This document shows positions 7,492 to 16,517 of a DNA stretch of 64,000 nucleotides, piece after piece (position 1 is the stretch's first letter; each line of letters starts with the position of its first letter). Source of the DNA: Pseudomonas citri (GTDB lineage: Bacteria > Pseudomonadota > Gammaproteobacteria > Pseudomonadales > Pseudomonadaceae). The notes beneath the pieces are model-generated. The model worked only from the letters and a program-made list of their open reading frames with translations, was not told the origin of the DNA and searched no databases. The translations under genes were made by a program, and so were the position numbers. Location of the stretch: assembly GCF_025336485.1 (NCBI RefSeq), contig NZ_JAODAB010000016.1:1-64000 (forward strand), written 5' to 3'.

Positions 7492-10083
7492 TTAGACGGC
7501 AACCGCCGATTCGAGGAAGTCCTGGGCAAAGCGTTGCAGCACGCCACCGGCCTCGTAGATCGATACTTCCTCGGCGGTGTCGAGGCGGCAGGTCACCGGC
7601 ACTTCGACGCGCTCGCCGTTCCGGCGGGTGATGACCAGGGTCAGCGTCGCCCGTGGCGTGCGTTCGCCGATCACGTCATAGATTTCGCTGCCGTCGATAC
7701 CCAGGGTCTTGCGGTCGGTGCCGGGCTTGAACTCCAGCGGCAGCACGCCCATGCCCACCAGGTTGGTGCGGTGGATGCGCTCGAAACCTTCGGCGACGAT
7801 CGCCTCGACACCCGCCAGGCGCACGCCCTTGGCTGCCCAGTCCCGCGACGAGCCCTGGCCGTAGTCGGCGCCGGCAACGATGATCAACGGCTGCTTGCGC
7901 TCCATGTAGGTCTCGATGGCTTCCCACATGCGCATGACCTTGCCTTCCGGCTCGACCCGGGCCAGGGAGCCCTGCTTGACCTTGCCGTTTTCCTGAACCA
8001 TTTCGTTGAACAGTTTCGGGTTGGCGAAGGTGGCGCGCTGCGCGGTCAGGTGGTCGCCCCGGTGCGTCGCGTAGGAGTTGAAATCCTCCTCCGGCAGGCC
8101 CATTTTCGCCAGGTACTCACCGGCGGCGCTGTCCAGCATGATCGCGTTGGACGGCGACAGGTGATCGGTGGTGATGTTGTCCGGCAACACCGCCAGCGGG
8201 CGCATGCCCTTGAGCGGCCGCGCACCGGCCAGCGCGCCTTCCCAGTAGGGCGGGCGACGGATGTAGGTGCTTTGCGGGCGCCAGTCGTACAGCGGCGTGA
8301 CTTTCGGCCCGGTGTCTTCCTGGATGGCGAACATCGGGATGTACACCTGGCGGAATTGTTCCGGCTTGACCGCCGACTTGACCACCGCTTCGATTTCCTC
8401 GTCGCTCGGCCAGATGTCCTTGAGGCGGATTTCCCGGCCGTCCACCACGCCCAGCACATCTTTCTCGATGTCGAAACGAATGGTCCCGGCGATGGCATAA
8501 GCGACCACCAGCGGCGGCGATGCGAGGAACGCCTGCTTGGCGTACGGATGGATGCGCCCGTCGAAGTTGCGGTTGCCCGACAGCACGGCGGTGGCGTACA
8601 GGTCGCGGTCGACGATTTCCTGCTGGATCACCGGGTCCAGCGCACCGGACATGCCATTGCAGGTGGTGCAGGCGAACGCCACCACGCCGAAGCCCAGCTT
8701 CTCAAGCTCAGGCGTCAGCCCGGCCTCGTCCAGGTACAGCGCCACGGTTTTCGAACCTGGCGCCAGGGAGGATTTGACCCACGGCTTGCGCACCAGCCCC
8801 AGGCGATTGGCGTTGCGCGCCAAGAGGCCTGCGGCGATCACGTTGCGCGGGTTGCTGGTGTTGGTGCAACTGGTGATGGCGGCGATGATCACCGCGCCAT
8901 CGGGCATTTGCCCGGGTACCTCGTCCCACTGGCCGGCGATTCCCTTGGCAGCCAGGTCCGACACCGCGACACGGGCGTGCGGGTTGCTCGGGCCGGCCAT
9001 GTTGCGCACCACCGACGACAGGTCGAAGGTCAGGCCGCGCTCGTACTGCGCGCCCTTGAGGCTGTCGGCCCACAAGCCCACCTGCTTGGCGTAGGTTTCC
9101 ACCAGCTGCACTTGCGCGTCTTCGCGGCCGGTGAGTTTCAGGTAATCGATGGTTTGCTGGTCGATGTAGAACATCGCCGCCGTGGCGCCGTATTCCGGGG
9201 CCATGTTGGAGATGGTCGCGCGATCGCCCAGGGTCAGGGCCCGGGCGCCTTCGCCGAAGAACTCCAGCCAGGCGCCGACGACTTTTTGCTTGCGCAGGAA
9301 TTCGGTCAGCGCCAGCACCATATCGGTGGCGGTGATGCCCGGTTGCAGCTTGCCGGTCAGTTCGACGCCGATGATCTCCGGCAGGCGCATCCACGAGGCA
9401 CGGCCGAGCATCACGCTCTCGGCTTCCAGGCCACCGACGCCGATGGCGATCACCCCCAGGGCATCGACATGGGGGGTGTGGCTGTCGGTGCCGACGCAGG
9501 TGTCGGGGAATGCCACGCCGTCACGCTGCTGGATCACCGGGGACATTTTTTCCAGGTTGATCTGGTGCATGATCCCGTTGCCTGGCGGAATCACGTCGAC
9601 GTTCTTGAAGGCCTTCTTGGTCCAGTTGATGAAGTGGAAACGGTCTTCGTTGCGCCGGTCTTCGATGGCGCGGTTCTTGGCGAACGCCTGGGGGTCGAAG
9701 CCCGCGCTTTCCACCGCCAGGGAGTGGTCGACGATCAGTTGGGTCGGCACCACCGGGTTGACCTGCGCCGGGTCGCCGCCCTGCTGGGCGATGGCGTCGC
9801 GCAGGCCGGCCAGGTCCACCAGGGCGGTCTGGCCGAGGATGTCGTGGCACACCACCCGCGCCGGGAACCAGGGGAAGTCCAGGTCACGCTTGCGCTCGAT
9901 CAATTGCAACAGCGACTCGCCCAGCGTCGCCGGCTCGCAGCGTCGCACCAGGTTTTCCGCCAGCACGCGGGAGGTGTACGGCAGGCCGTCGTAGGCGCCG
10001 GGGCGGATGGCCTCCACGGCCCCGCGAACGTCGAAGTAATCCAGTGCAGTGCCAGGCAGCGGTTTGCGAAATTCTGTGTTCAT
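7492..10083 (-). CDS. acnD: Fe/S-dependent 2-methylisocitrate dehydratase AcnD
   Basis: An 863-residue aconitase-family enzyme that dehydrates 2-methylcitrate in propionate breakdown. Active-site and cluster segments are clear: CVGTDSHTPHVDALGV, SCTNTSNPRNV (first cluster cysteine), CTTCNGMSG (the other two) and GADYGQGSSRDWAAKG in the swivel domain. AcnD and PrpF together replace PrpD. The ATG at 10083 is preferred over one six residues upstream. It lies between prpC and prpF on one strand. Confidence 0.95.
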   Translation of the reverse strand: MNTEFRKPLPGTALDYFDVRGAVEAIRPGAYDGLPYTSRVLAENLVRRCEPATLGESLLQLIERKRDLDFPWFPARVVCHDILGQTALVDLAGLRDAIAQQGGDPAQVNPVVPTQLIVDHSLAVESAGFDPQAFAKNRAIEDRRNEDRFHFINWTKKAFKNVDVIPPGNGIMHQINLEKMSPVIQQRDGVAFPDTCVGTDSHTPHVDALGVIAIGVGGLEAESVMLGRASWMRLPEIIGVELTGKLQPGITATDMVLALTEFLRKQKVVGAWLEFFGEGARALTLGDRATISNMAPEYGATAAMFYIDQQTIDYLKLTGREDAQVQLVETYAKQVGLWADSLKGAQYERGLTFDLSSVVRNMAGPSNPHARVAVSDLAAKGIAGQWDEVPGQMPDGAVIIAAITSCTNTSNPRNVIAAGLLARNANRLGLVRKPWVKSSLAPGSKTVALYLDEAGLTPELEKLGFGVVAFACTTCNGMSGALDPVIQQEIVDRDLYATAVLSGNRNFDGRIHPYAKQAFLASPPLVVAYAIAGTIRFDIEKDVLGVVDGREIRLKDIWPSDEEIEAVVKSAVKPEQFRQVYIPMFAIQEDTGPKVTPLYDWRPQSTYIRRPPYWEGALAGARPLKGMRPLAVLPDNITTDHLSPSNAIMLDSAAGEYLAKMGLPEEDFNSYATHRGDHLTAQRATFANPKLFNEMVQENGKVKQGSLARVEPEGKVMRMWEAIETYMERKQPLIIVAGADYGQGSSRDWAAKGVRLAGVEAIVAEGFERIHRTNLVGMGVLPLEFKPGTDRKTLGIDGSEIYDVIGERTPRATLTLVITRRNGERVEVPVTCRLDTAEEVSIYEAGGVLQRFAQDFLESAVAV

Positions 10084-10130
10084 CGTCAGGACTCGGGTCA
10101 CGGTGGTTTCAGGAGGGTTACGCGGTGACT

Positions 10131-10167
10131 GAAGGAACCGCTCCCACGCGGGGTTGGCGATTCCTTC
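10131..10167. repeat. Hairpin between prpC and acnD
   Basis: GAAGGAACCGC (10131-10141) pairs with GCGATTCCTTC (10157-10167) with one mismatch. It lies in the 108-bp gap inside the prp operon. Intergenic hairpins of this type often stabilise the upstream message or dampen read-through; which applies here cannot be told. Confidence 0.45.
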
Positions 10168-10191
10168 AACGGTTGCGCCTGCTCCTCCAGC

Positions 10192-11319
10192 TCAGCGTTG
10201 TTCGATTGGCACGAACTTGCGCTGTTCGACGCCGGTGTATTCGGCGCTCGGGCGGATGATGCGGTTGTTGGCCCGTTGCTCGAACACATGGGCGGCCCAG
10301 CCGGTCAGGCGCGAGCAAACGAAGATCGGCGTGAACAGCTTGGTCGGGATGCCCATGAAGTGGTACGCCGAGGCATGGTAGAAATCGGCGTTGGGAAACA
10401 GTTTCTTCTGCTCCCACATGGTCTTGTCGATGGCTTCGGAGACCGGGAACAGCACCGTGTCGCCCACTTCATTGGCGAGTTTTTTCGACCAGCCCTTGAT
10501 CACCTCGTTGCGCGGGTCGTTGTCCTTATAGATCGCATGGCCGAAGCCCATGATCTTGTCCTTGCGCGCCAGCATGCCGAGGGTGCCGTCGACGGCGTCC
10601 TGCGGTGAACTGAAACGCTCGATCATTTCCATCGCCGCTTCGTTGGCGCCGCCGTGCAGTGGGCCGCGCAACGAGCCGATGGCCGCGGTGATGCAGGAGA
10701 ACAGGTCCGACAGCGTGGAAGCGCAAACCCGGGCGGTGAAGGTCGAGGCGTTGAATTCGTGCTCGGCGTAGAGGATCAGCGATACGTTCATCACCTTGAC
10801 GTGCAGCTCGCTCGGCTTCTTGCCATGCAGCAGGTGCAGGAAGTGGCCGCCGATGGAAGGCTCGTCGCTTACGCAGTCGATGCGCAGGCCTTCATGGCTG
10901 AAGCGATACCAGTAGCACATGATCGCGGGGAACACGGCCAGCAGGCGGTCGGTCTTGTCGTGCTGCTGGGAAAAATCCTGCTCGGGCTCCAGGTTGCCCA
11001 GGAACGAGCAGCCGGTGCGCATCACGTCCATCGGATGGGCGTCGGCGGGGATGCGCTCCAGTACCTCCTTCAGGGCCTGGGGCAAATCGCGCAACTGGCG
11101 CAGCTTGCCGATGTAGGTGTCCAGCTGGGTCTGGGTCGGCAGCTCGCCGTACAGCAGCAGGTAGGCCACTTCTTCGAATTGAGCGTCCGCCGCCAGGTCG
11201 CGGACGTCGTAGCCGCGATAGGTCAGGCCGGCGCCCGACTGGCCTACGGTGGACAATGCGGTCTGCCCGGCCACCTGGCCACGGAGTCCGGCGCCACTGA
11301 GTACTTTTGCTTCGGCCAT
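10192..11319 (-). CDS. prpC: 2-methylcitrate synthase PrpC
   Basis: A 375-residue citrate-synthase-family enzyme condensing propionyl-CoA with oxaloacetate. Catalytic segments are GSLRGPLHGGANEAAMEMI, GFGHAIYKDNDPR and YHASAYHFMGIP. The length and the short N-terminus mark the methylcitrate/type II branch rather than the 430-residue gltA enzyme. It lies 41 bp after prpB and starts with MAEAKVLSGAGLRG, preceded by GGAGAC. Operon context makes the methylcitrate role secure. Confidence 0.95.
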   Translation of the reverse strand: MAEAKVLSGAGLRGQVAGQTALSTVGQSGAGLTYRGYDVRDLAADAQFEEVAYLLLYGELPTQTQLDTYIGKLRQLRDLPQALKEVLERIPADAHPMDVMRTGCSFLGNLEPEQDFSQQHDKTDRLLAVFPAIMCYWYRFSHEGLRIDCVSDEPSIGGHFLHLLHGKKPSELHVKVMNVSLILYAEHEFNASTFTARVCASTLSDLFSCITAAIGSLRGPLHGGANEAAMEMIERFSSPQDAVDGTLGMLARKDKIMGFGHAIYKDNDPRNEVIKGWSKKLANEVGDTVLFPVSEAIDKTMWEQKKLFPNADFYHASAYHFMGIPTKLFTPIFVCSRLTGWAAHVFEQRANNRIIRPSAEYTGVEQRKFVPIEQR

Positions 11320-11360
11320 TTGCTTGTCTCCATTTCTTGAATTTGTAGGGGAGTCGCGCC

Positions 11361-12251
11361 TTACTTCTTCGCGGCGAACAACGCATCGAGCTTCTGCTCG
11401 AAGGTGTGGTAGTCGATACGATCGTAAAGCTCCATGCGGGTCTGCATGGTGTCGATGACATTCTGTTGCGTGCCGTCGCGGCGGATCGCGGTGTAGACGT
11501 TCTCGGCCGCCTTGTTCATGGCGCGGAAGGCCGACAGCGGGTACAGCACCAGCGACACGTCGGCGCCGGCCAGTTGCTCGGTGGTGTACAGCGGGGTGGC
11601 GCCGAACTCGGTGATGTTGGCCAGGATCGGCGCCTTCACGCGGCTGGCGAACAGCTTGTACATCTCAAGCTCGGTGATCGCTTCGGGGAAAATCATGTCG
11701 GCACCGGCCTCGACGCAAGCGGCCGCGCGGTCCAGAGCCGATTCCAAGCCTTCCACGGCCAGGGCGTCGGTGCGGGCCATGATCACGAAACTGTCATCGG
11801 TGCGGGCGTCGACGGCGGCCTTGATGCGATCGACCATCTCCTGCTGCGAGACGATTTCCTTGTTCGGCCGGTGACCGCAACGCTTGGCGCCGACCTGGTC
11901 CTCGATATGAACGGCCGCCGCGCCGAACTTGATCATCGACTTGACCGTGCGGGCCACGTTGAACGCCGAGGAACCGAAACCGGTGTCCACATCCACCAGC
12001 AGCGGCAGGTCGCAGACGTCGGTGATGCGACGCACGTCGGTAAGCACGTCGTCCAGGCCGGTGATGCCCAGGTCCGGCACGCCGAGGGAACCGGCTGCGA
12101 CACCGCCGCCCGACAGGTAGATCGCCTTGAAACCGGCGCGCTTGGCCAGCAATGCATGGTTGGCGTTGATGGTGCCTACCACCTGCAGCGGATGCTCGGT
12201 GGCGACCGCATCGCGAAAGCGCTGGCCTGGCGTGCTCTTGCTGGAACTCAT
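11361..12251 (-). CDS. prpB: 2-methylisocitrate lyase PrpB
   Basis: A 296-residue member of the PEP-mutase/isocitrate-lyase superfamily. It splits 2-methylisocitrate into pyruvate and succinate. The mobile catalytic loop KRCGHRPNK and the metal-binding segment LLVDVDTGFG are present. Its ATG overlaps the stop of the regulator gene by four bases (ATGA), so the two are probably translationally coupled. Confidence 0.95.
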   Translation of the reverse strand: MSSSKSTPGQRFRDAVATEHPLQVVGTINANHALLAKRAGFKAIYLSGGGVAAGSLGVPDLGITGLDDVLTDVRRITDVCDLPLLVDVDTGFGSSAFNVARTVKSMIKFGAAAVHIEDQVGAKRCGHRPNKEIVSQQEMVDRIKAAVDARTDDSFVIMARTDALAVEGLESALDRAAACVEAGADMIFPEAITELEMYKLFASRVKAPILANITEFGATPLYTTEQLAGADVSLVLYPLSAFRAMNKAAENVYTAIRRDGTQQNVIDTMQTRMELYDRIDYHTFEQKLDALFAAKK

Positions 12252-12961
12252 GACTCACCTCGTTCAGTGGTGGCGCTGTCCTGGTAATGACGCGCGATGT
12301 TGCGTTTGGAAGCGCCGATGTGCCGGCGCATCAATAATTCAGCCAGTTCGCCATCACGGTCGGCGATGGCATCGAGAATCCGGTGGTGCTCGGCAAAGGC
12401 CTGGCGCGGGCGGTTGGGCGTGGTGGAGAACTGGATGCGGTACATGCGCACCAGTTGGTACAACTCGCCGCAGAGCATTTGCGTCAGGGTACGGTTGCCG
12501 CTGCCCTGGATGATCCGGTAGTGGAAATCGAAATCGCCTTCCTGCTGGTAATAGCCGACACCGGCCTGGAACGCCGCATCGCGCTCATGGGTTTCCAGCA
12601 CTTGGCGCAACTCGTCGATTTCTTCCACGGTCATGCGCTCGGCCGCCAGGCGGCAGGCCATGCCTTCCAACGATTCGCGGATTTCGTAGAGCTCCAGCAG
12701 CTCGGCGTGGCTCAGCGACACCACCCGGGCGCCGACGTGGGGTACGCGCACCAGCAGGCGCTGGCCTTCCAGGCGATGGATCGCCTCGCGCAGCGGCCCA
12801 CGACTGATGCCATAGGTGCGGGCCAGCTCGGGTTCGGAGATTTTGCTGCCGGGGGCAATTTCACCCTTGACGATGGCGGCCTGGATACGCCGGAAGACGT
12901 TCTCGGACAAGGTCTCCGAGTCGTCCTGGGCCATCACTGTGGCTTCGAGCTGATCGAGCAT
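12248..12961 (-). CDS. GntR-family (FadR/VanR-type) regulator of the prp operon
   Basis: A 237-residue regulator: winged helix-turn-helix (about 20-85, with GSKISEPELARTYGISRGPLREAI) and an all-helical FCD effector domain with acidic and histidine metal-site residues (ETHERDAAF, DFDFHYRII). It heads the methylcitrate operon and most likely represses it, releasing DNA on binding a methylcitrate-cycle intermediate. The ATG at 12961 has AAAGGTG upstream; a longer frame to 13081 would read through two operator-like palindromes. Called PrpR in some pseudomonads, but it is unrelated to enterobacterial PrpR. Confidence 0.9.
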   Translation of the reverse strand: MLDQLEATVMAQDDSETLSENVFRRIQAAIVKGEIAPGSKISEPELARTYGISRGPLREAIHRLEGQRLLVRVPHVGARVVSLSHAELLELYEIRESLEGMACRLAAERMTVEEIDELRQVLETHERDAAFQAGVGYYQQEGDFDFHYRIIQGSGNRTLTQMLCGELYQLVRMYRIQFSTTPNRPRQAFAEHHRILDAIADRDGELAELLMRRHIGASKRNIARHYQDSATTERGES

Positions 12962-12973
12962 ATTGTCGACACC
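12962..12973. promoter_or_regulatory. GntR-type operator copy 1, abutting the start codon
   Basis: ATTGTCGACACC matches 10 of 12 bases of the perfect palindrome found 73 bp upstream. It directly adjoins the ATG at 12959-12961 and overlaps the space between ribosome binding site and start codon. A repressor bound here would block elongation from the promoter, which fits autoregulation of the prp operon. The match is visible; the binding is inferred. Confidence 0.65.
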
Positions 12974-13034
12974 TTTGAAATCAATACGGCAAAAACTACC
13001 CAATAGACATCGATACGTCAAAACAAAAAACGAT

Positions 13035-13046
13035 ATTGTCGACAAT
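13035..13046. promoter_or_regulatory. GntR-type operator copy 2, perfect palindrome
   Basis: ATTGTCGACAAT is a perfect 12-bp palindrome, extended by CG on both sides with a two-base interruption. VanR/FadR-subfamily GntR regulators bind sites of the form ATTGTNNACAAT. It lies 73 bp upstream of the regulator's start codon, in the likely promoter. Confidence 0.75.
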
Positions 13047-13248
13047 CGTCTAATAGGGTACGCCGATGACCAGCCGTCCACCTTCCCTCGATAGCCGCCG
13101 GCCAGCGGTGGCGTCAGAAAACCACCGTGCTAGAATGCCGCCGCTGTTGCCCCTCTCCTTTTATAGAGGACAGAGAAGGCCCCCGAAGGAGCTTGTGCAG
13201 TAATGCCAGGGCCCGACCCGATACACGGAACGCTGCGCACCAGGATTT

Positions 13249-13785
13249 ATGACACTCAAGCCCTTATCTGCCGCTTTTTATTTCTTGTGCCTGCCGGGGC
13301 TTGCCGTGGCGGGTGAAAAAACCGTGTACGGCCTCAACGAATACGCCACCTTGCAGGGCATCGACCTGGAGGTGGCCGCCAAGCTCGATACCGGCGCCAA
13401 GACCGCCTCCCTCAGCGCCCGGGACATCAAGCGTTTCAAGCGCAACGGCGAATCCTGGGTGCGGTTCTACCTGGCCATCGACGCCGCCCACTCGCACCCC
13501 ATCGAACGCCCCCTGGCCCGGGTCAGCAAGATCAAGCGCCGCGCCGGCGACTACGACCCGGAAGAAGGCAAGAAATACACGGCCCGGCCGGTCATCGAAC
13601 TGGACATCTGCATGGGCTCGGCCCTGCGCAGCATCGAAGTGAACCTGACCGACCGCAGCGCCTTCCAATACCCGTTGCTGATCGGCTCCGAGGCGCTCAA
13701 GCGCTTCGACGCGCTGGTCGACCCCAGTCTTAAATACGCTGCTGGCAAACCCGCCTGCGCCAATGCCGCTCAAATCGCAGAGTAA
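13249..13785 (+). CDS. Retropepsin-like aspartic protease, exported
   Basis: A 178-residue protein of the family often labelled 'ATP-dependent zinc protease', which is really a retropepsin-like aspartic protease. The active-site triad is in AAKLDTGAKTASLSA (Asp-Thr-Gly), followed by PLLIGSEALKRF, the family's second conserved loop. The first 21 residues form a signal peptide ending AVAG, so it acts in the periplasm. It starts a three-gene operon with an inactive transglutaminase-7TM protein and an ATP-grasp ligase. RimB is a cytosolic relative that pairs with RimK, so a ligase/hydrolase relationship is plausible. Confidence 0.8.
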   Translation: MTLKPLSAAFYFLCLPGLAVAGEKTVYGLNEYATLQGIDLEVAAKLDTGAKTASLSARDIKRFKRNGESWVRFYLAIDAAHSHPIERPLARVSKIKRRAGDYDPEEGKKYTARPVIELDICMGSALRSIEVNLTDRSAFQYPLLIGSEALKRFDALVDPSLKYAAGKPACANAAQIAE

Positions 13786-13790
13786 TTCCA

Positions 13791-15323
13791 ATGCGCTCGC
13801 TTACCCTCCATTTGAAAATGCTGATCGCCATCCTGGTGGTGCTGGGCCTGTCGGTGACGGCCTATCAGATTTTCGTGCTCGGCATCCCGGTGACCGAAGA
13901 CGCCACCGACGACCTGTGGAACATCGACGCCAAGGTCGAATTCGTGCCCAACGCCAAGGATCCGGTGAAGATCCAGATGTTCGTCCCACCCTTGAGCCGC
14001 GACTATGTCAGCCTCAACGAGAGCTTCATCTCCAATAACTACGGGGTGGCGGTCAACCGGGTCGACGGCAACCGCAAGGTGACCTGGTCGGCCCGTCGGG
14101 CCAAGGGCAACCAGACGCTGTACTACCGCCTGGTGCTGACCAAGCGCTACAGCGCCGAAAAGACCAAGATCAAGGGCCCGACCTTCCGTGACAGCATCGC
14201 CGTCGAAGGTCCGGAAAAAATTGCCGCCGAGGCGCTGCTCGCGCCGATCCGCCAACACTCGGCCGACGTCGAGACCTTCATCAGCGAAGCCATCAAGCGC
14301 GTCAACAACCTCAACGACGACAACGTCAAGCTGCTGCTGGCCGGCGACCAGACCTCGGCCCACAAGGCGAAAATCGTCGAGCTGGTACTGTCCATCGCCC
14401 ACGTGCCGGTGGAAAAGGTCCACACCATCCGCCTGGTGGCCGACCAGCCGCAAACGCCGGAGCTGTGGCTGCGCAGTTTCAACGGCACCGACTGGTTGTA
14501 CTTCAACCCGGACACCGGCGAACAGGGCCTGCCCACCGACCGCCTGCTGTGGTGGACCGGCGATGAAAACCTGATCACCGTCGATGGCGGCAAGAAAGCC
14601 ACCGTGACCTTCAGCATGAACAACAGCGAAATGAACGCCATTCGCCTGGCCAAGCTGACGGACGAGAACACCGACGCCAACTTCCTCGAGTACTCGCTCT
14701 ACGGCCTGCCGCTGCAAACCCAGCAGACCTTCATGATCATGGTGATGATCCCGATCGGCGTACTGGTGATCCTGATCCTGCGCAACCTGATCGGTTTGCA
14801 GACATTGGGTACCTTCACCCCGGTACTGATCGCCCTGGCCTTTCGCGAGACCCAACTGGGCTTCGGCATCATCCTGTTCACGCTGATCACCACGCTGGGC
14901 CTGTCGTTGCGCTCCTACCTCGAACACCTCAAGTTGCAGATGCTGCCAAGGCTTTCGGTGGTCCTGACGTTCGTCGTGGTGCTGATTGCCGCCATCAGCC
15001 TGTTCAGCCATAAGCTGGGCCTGGAGCGCGGTCTGTCGGTGGCCCTGTTCCCGATGGTGATCCTGACCATGACCATCGAGCGCCTGTCCATCACCTGGGA
15101 AGAGCGCGGCGCCGGCCATGCGATGAAAGTCGCCATCGGCACGCTGTTCGCCGCGTCCCTGGCGCACCTGATCATGAGCGTGCCGGAACTGGTGTACTTC
15201 GTGTTCACCTTCCCGGCGATCCTGTTGATCCTGGTGGGCTTCATGCTGGCCATGGGTCGCTATCGCGGCTACCGCCTGACCGAGCTGGTGCGGTTCAAGG
15301 CCTTCGTCAAGGCTGACTCCTGA
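13791..15323 (+). CDS. Inactive transglutaminase-like domain fused to 7TM region
   Basis: A 510-residue membrane protein. It opens with an N-terminal anchor (about 8-28), then a large periplasmic region (30-300) resembling transglutaminase folds but lacking a clear catalytic Cys-His-Asp set. From about 305 to 490 there are seven hydrophobic helices (FMIMVMIPIGVLVILILRNL onward). It starts 5 bp after the retropepsin gene and overlaps the ATP-grasp gene by one base (TGATG). It likely presents a substrate or peptide at the periplasmic face for the two partners. The activity is unknown. Confidence 0.8.
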   Translation: MRSLTLHLKMLIAILVVLGLSVTAYQIFVLGIPVTEDATDDLWNIDAKVEFVPNAKDPVKIQMFVPPLSRDYVSLNESFISNNYGVAVNRVDGNRKVTWSARRAKGNQTLYYRLVLTKRYSAEKTKIKGPTFRDSIAVEGPEKIAAEALLAPIRQHSADVETFISEAIKRVNNLNDDNVKLLLAGDQTSAHKAKIVELVLSIAHVPVEKVHTIRLVADQPQTPELWLRSFNGTDWLYFNPDTGEQGLPTDRLLWWTGDENLITVDGGKKATVTFSMNNSEMNAIRLAKLTDENTDANFLEYSLYGLPLQTQQTFMIMVMIPIGVLVILILRNLIGLQTLGTFTPVLIALAFRETQLGFGIILFTLITTLGLSLRSYLEHLKLQMLPRLSVVLTFVVVLIAAISLFSHKLGLERGLSVALFPMVILTMTIERLSITWEERGAGHAMKVAIGTLFAASLAHLIMSVPELVYFVFTFPAILLILVGFMLAMGRYRGYRLTELVRFKAFVKADS

Positions 15324-16309
15324 TGTTCGGCCTCTGGAAGACCTGGAAGGCCCTGGAAGCCCGGGGCATCATGGGCATCAACCGGCGTAATGCCGACTAC
15401 GTGCTCAAGTACAACAAGCGCAGCCTGTACCCCATCGTCGATGACAAGATCATCACCAAGGAACGGGCCATCGCCGCCGGCATCCATGTGCCGGAACTGT
15501 ACGGAGTGATCTCCACCGAGAAGGAAATCGACAAGCTCGACGAGATCATCGGCGAGCGCACCGACTTCGTGATCAAACCGGCCCAGGGCGCTGGCGGCGA
15601 CGGCATCATCGTCATCGCCGACCGTTTCGAGGGCCGCTACCGCACGGTGTCCGGCAAGATCATCAGCCATGAGGAAATCGAGCACCATGTCTCCAGTATC
15701 CTCACCGGTCTGTATTCCCTGGGCGGACACCGTGATCGGGCGCTGATCGAATATCGAGTCGTGCCGGACCAGATCTTCAAGAGCATCAGTTATGAAGGCG
15801 TACCGGACATCCGCATCATCGTGCTGATGGGCTACCCGGTGATGGCCATGCTGCGCTTGCCGACGCGCCAGTCCGGCGGCAAGGCCAACCTGCACCAGGG
15901 CGCCATCGGCGTGGGCATGGACCTCGCCACCGGCCTGACCCTGCGCGGCACCTGGCTGAACAACATCATCGCCAAGCACCCCGACACCACCAACGCGGTG
16001 GATGGCGTGCAACTGCCTTACTGGGACGGCTTCATGAAACTCGCCGCTGGCTGCCATGAGCTGTGCGGGCTGGGCTACATCGGCGTCGACATGGTGCTGG
16101 ACCAGGAAAAAGGCCCGCTGATCCTGGAACTCAATGCCCGCCCTGGCCTGAACATCCAGATCGCCAACGACTGCGGCCTGACCCTGCGTACCCACGCGGT
16201 GGAAGCACGCCTGGAAGAACTCAAGGCCCGGGGCGTGGTTGAAACCGTGGAACAACGGGTGGCGTTTGCCCAGGAGTTGTTTGGGCATATTCCGCCGGTC
16301 GAGGGTTGA
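15323..16309 (+). CDS. ATP-grasp alpha-L-glutamate ligase-like protein
   Basis: A 328-residue cytosolic protein of the ATP-grasp superfamily related to RimK-type amino-acid ligases. Visible elements are the adenine-binding segment DFVIKPAQGAGGDGI, the central DIRIIVLMGYPVMAML, and the metal/ATP site LILELNARPGLNIQIAN. It is translationally coupled to the transglutaminase-7TM gene. The three-gene set probably adds and removes an amino acid on an unknown target. What is ligated to what cannot be read from the sequence. Confidence 0.8.
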   Translation: MFGLWKTWKALEARGIMGINRRNADYVLKYNKRSLYPIVDDKIITKERAIAAGIHVPELYGVISTEKEIDKLDEIIGERTDFVIKPAQGAGGDGIIVIADRFEGRYRTVSGKIISHEEIEHHVSSILTGLYSLGGHRDRALIEYRVVPDQIFKSISYEGVPDIRIIVLMGYPVMAMLRLPTRQSGGKANLHQGAIGVGMDLATGLTLRGTWLNNIIAKHPDTTNAVDGVQLPYWDGFMKLAAGCHELCGLGYIGVDMVLDQEKGPLILELNARPGLNIQIANDCGLTLRTHAVEARLEELKARGVVETVEQRVAFAQELFGHIPPVEG

Positions 16310-16332
16310 TCCAAAAATCAGTCATACACGAC

Positions 16333-16413
16333 TGTGGGCTTGCCCGCGATGAAGACGCCTCGGTTCAAGGTTAAACCGCGTTAACTTCATCGCGGGCAAG
16401 CCTTGCTCCCACA
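16333..16413. repeat. REPIN (paired REP inverted repeat)
   Basis: GGCTTGCCCGCGATGAAG (16337-16354) is a perfect inverted copy of 16385-16402, and the right arm goes on into CTTGCTCCCACA. This is the common P. fluorescens-group REP unit in its two-unit, mobile form. It lies in the 208-bp gap between the ATP-grasp gene and pabB. Confidence 0.85.
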
Positions 16414-16517
16414 ATCCCATAGCCAGACACTTACCCATCTCCGACATCCCTCTAGGTGCAAATCCTACAGAGGGATTACAATCGCCCCCCCGCCTGAACG
16501 GCTGACCCACCCCGCCC

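Noticed and set aside
7474..10128. An 884-codon open frame on the plus strand, opposite acnD
   Set aside because: It is the antisense shadow of a GC-rich gene. acnD on the other strand has full aconitase motifs, and the shadow has a His/Gln/Arg-rich, domain-free composition.
13770..15167. A 465-codon minus-strand frame opposite the transglutaminase-7TM gene
   Set aside because: Composition is Gln/His/Arg-rich without any motif. The plus-strand gene has clear membrane helices and operon spacing.
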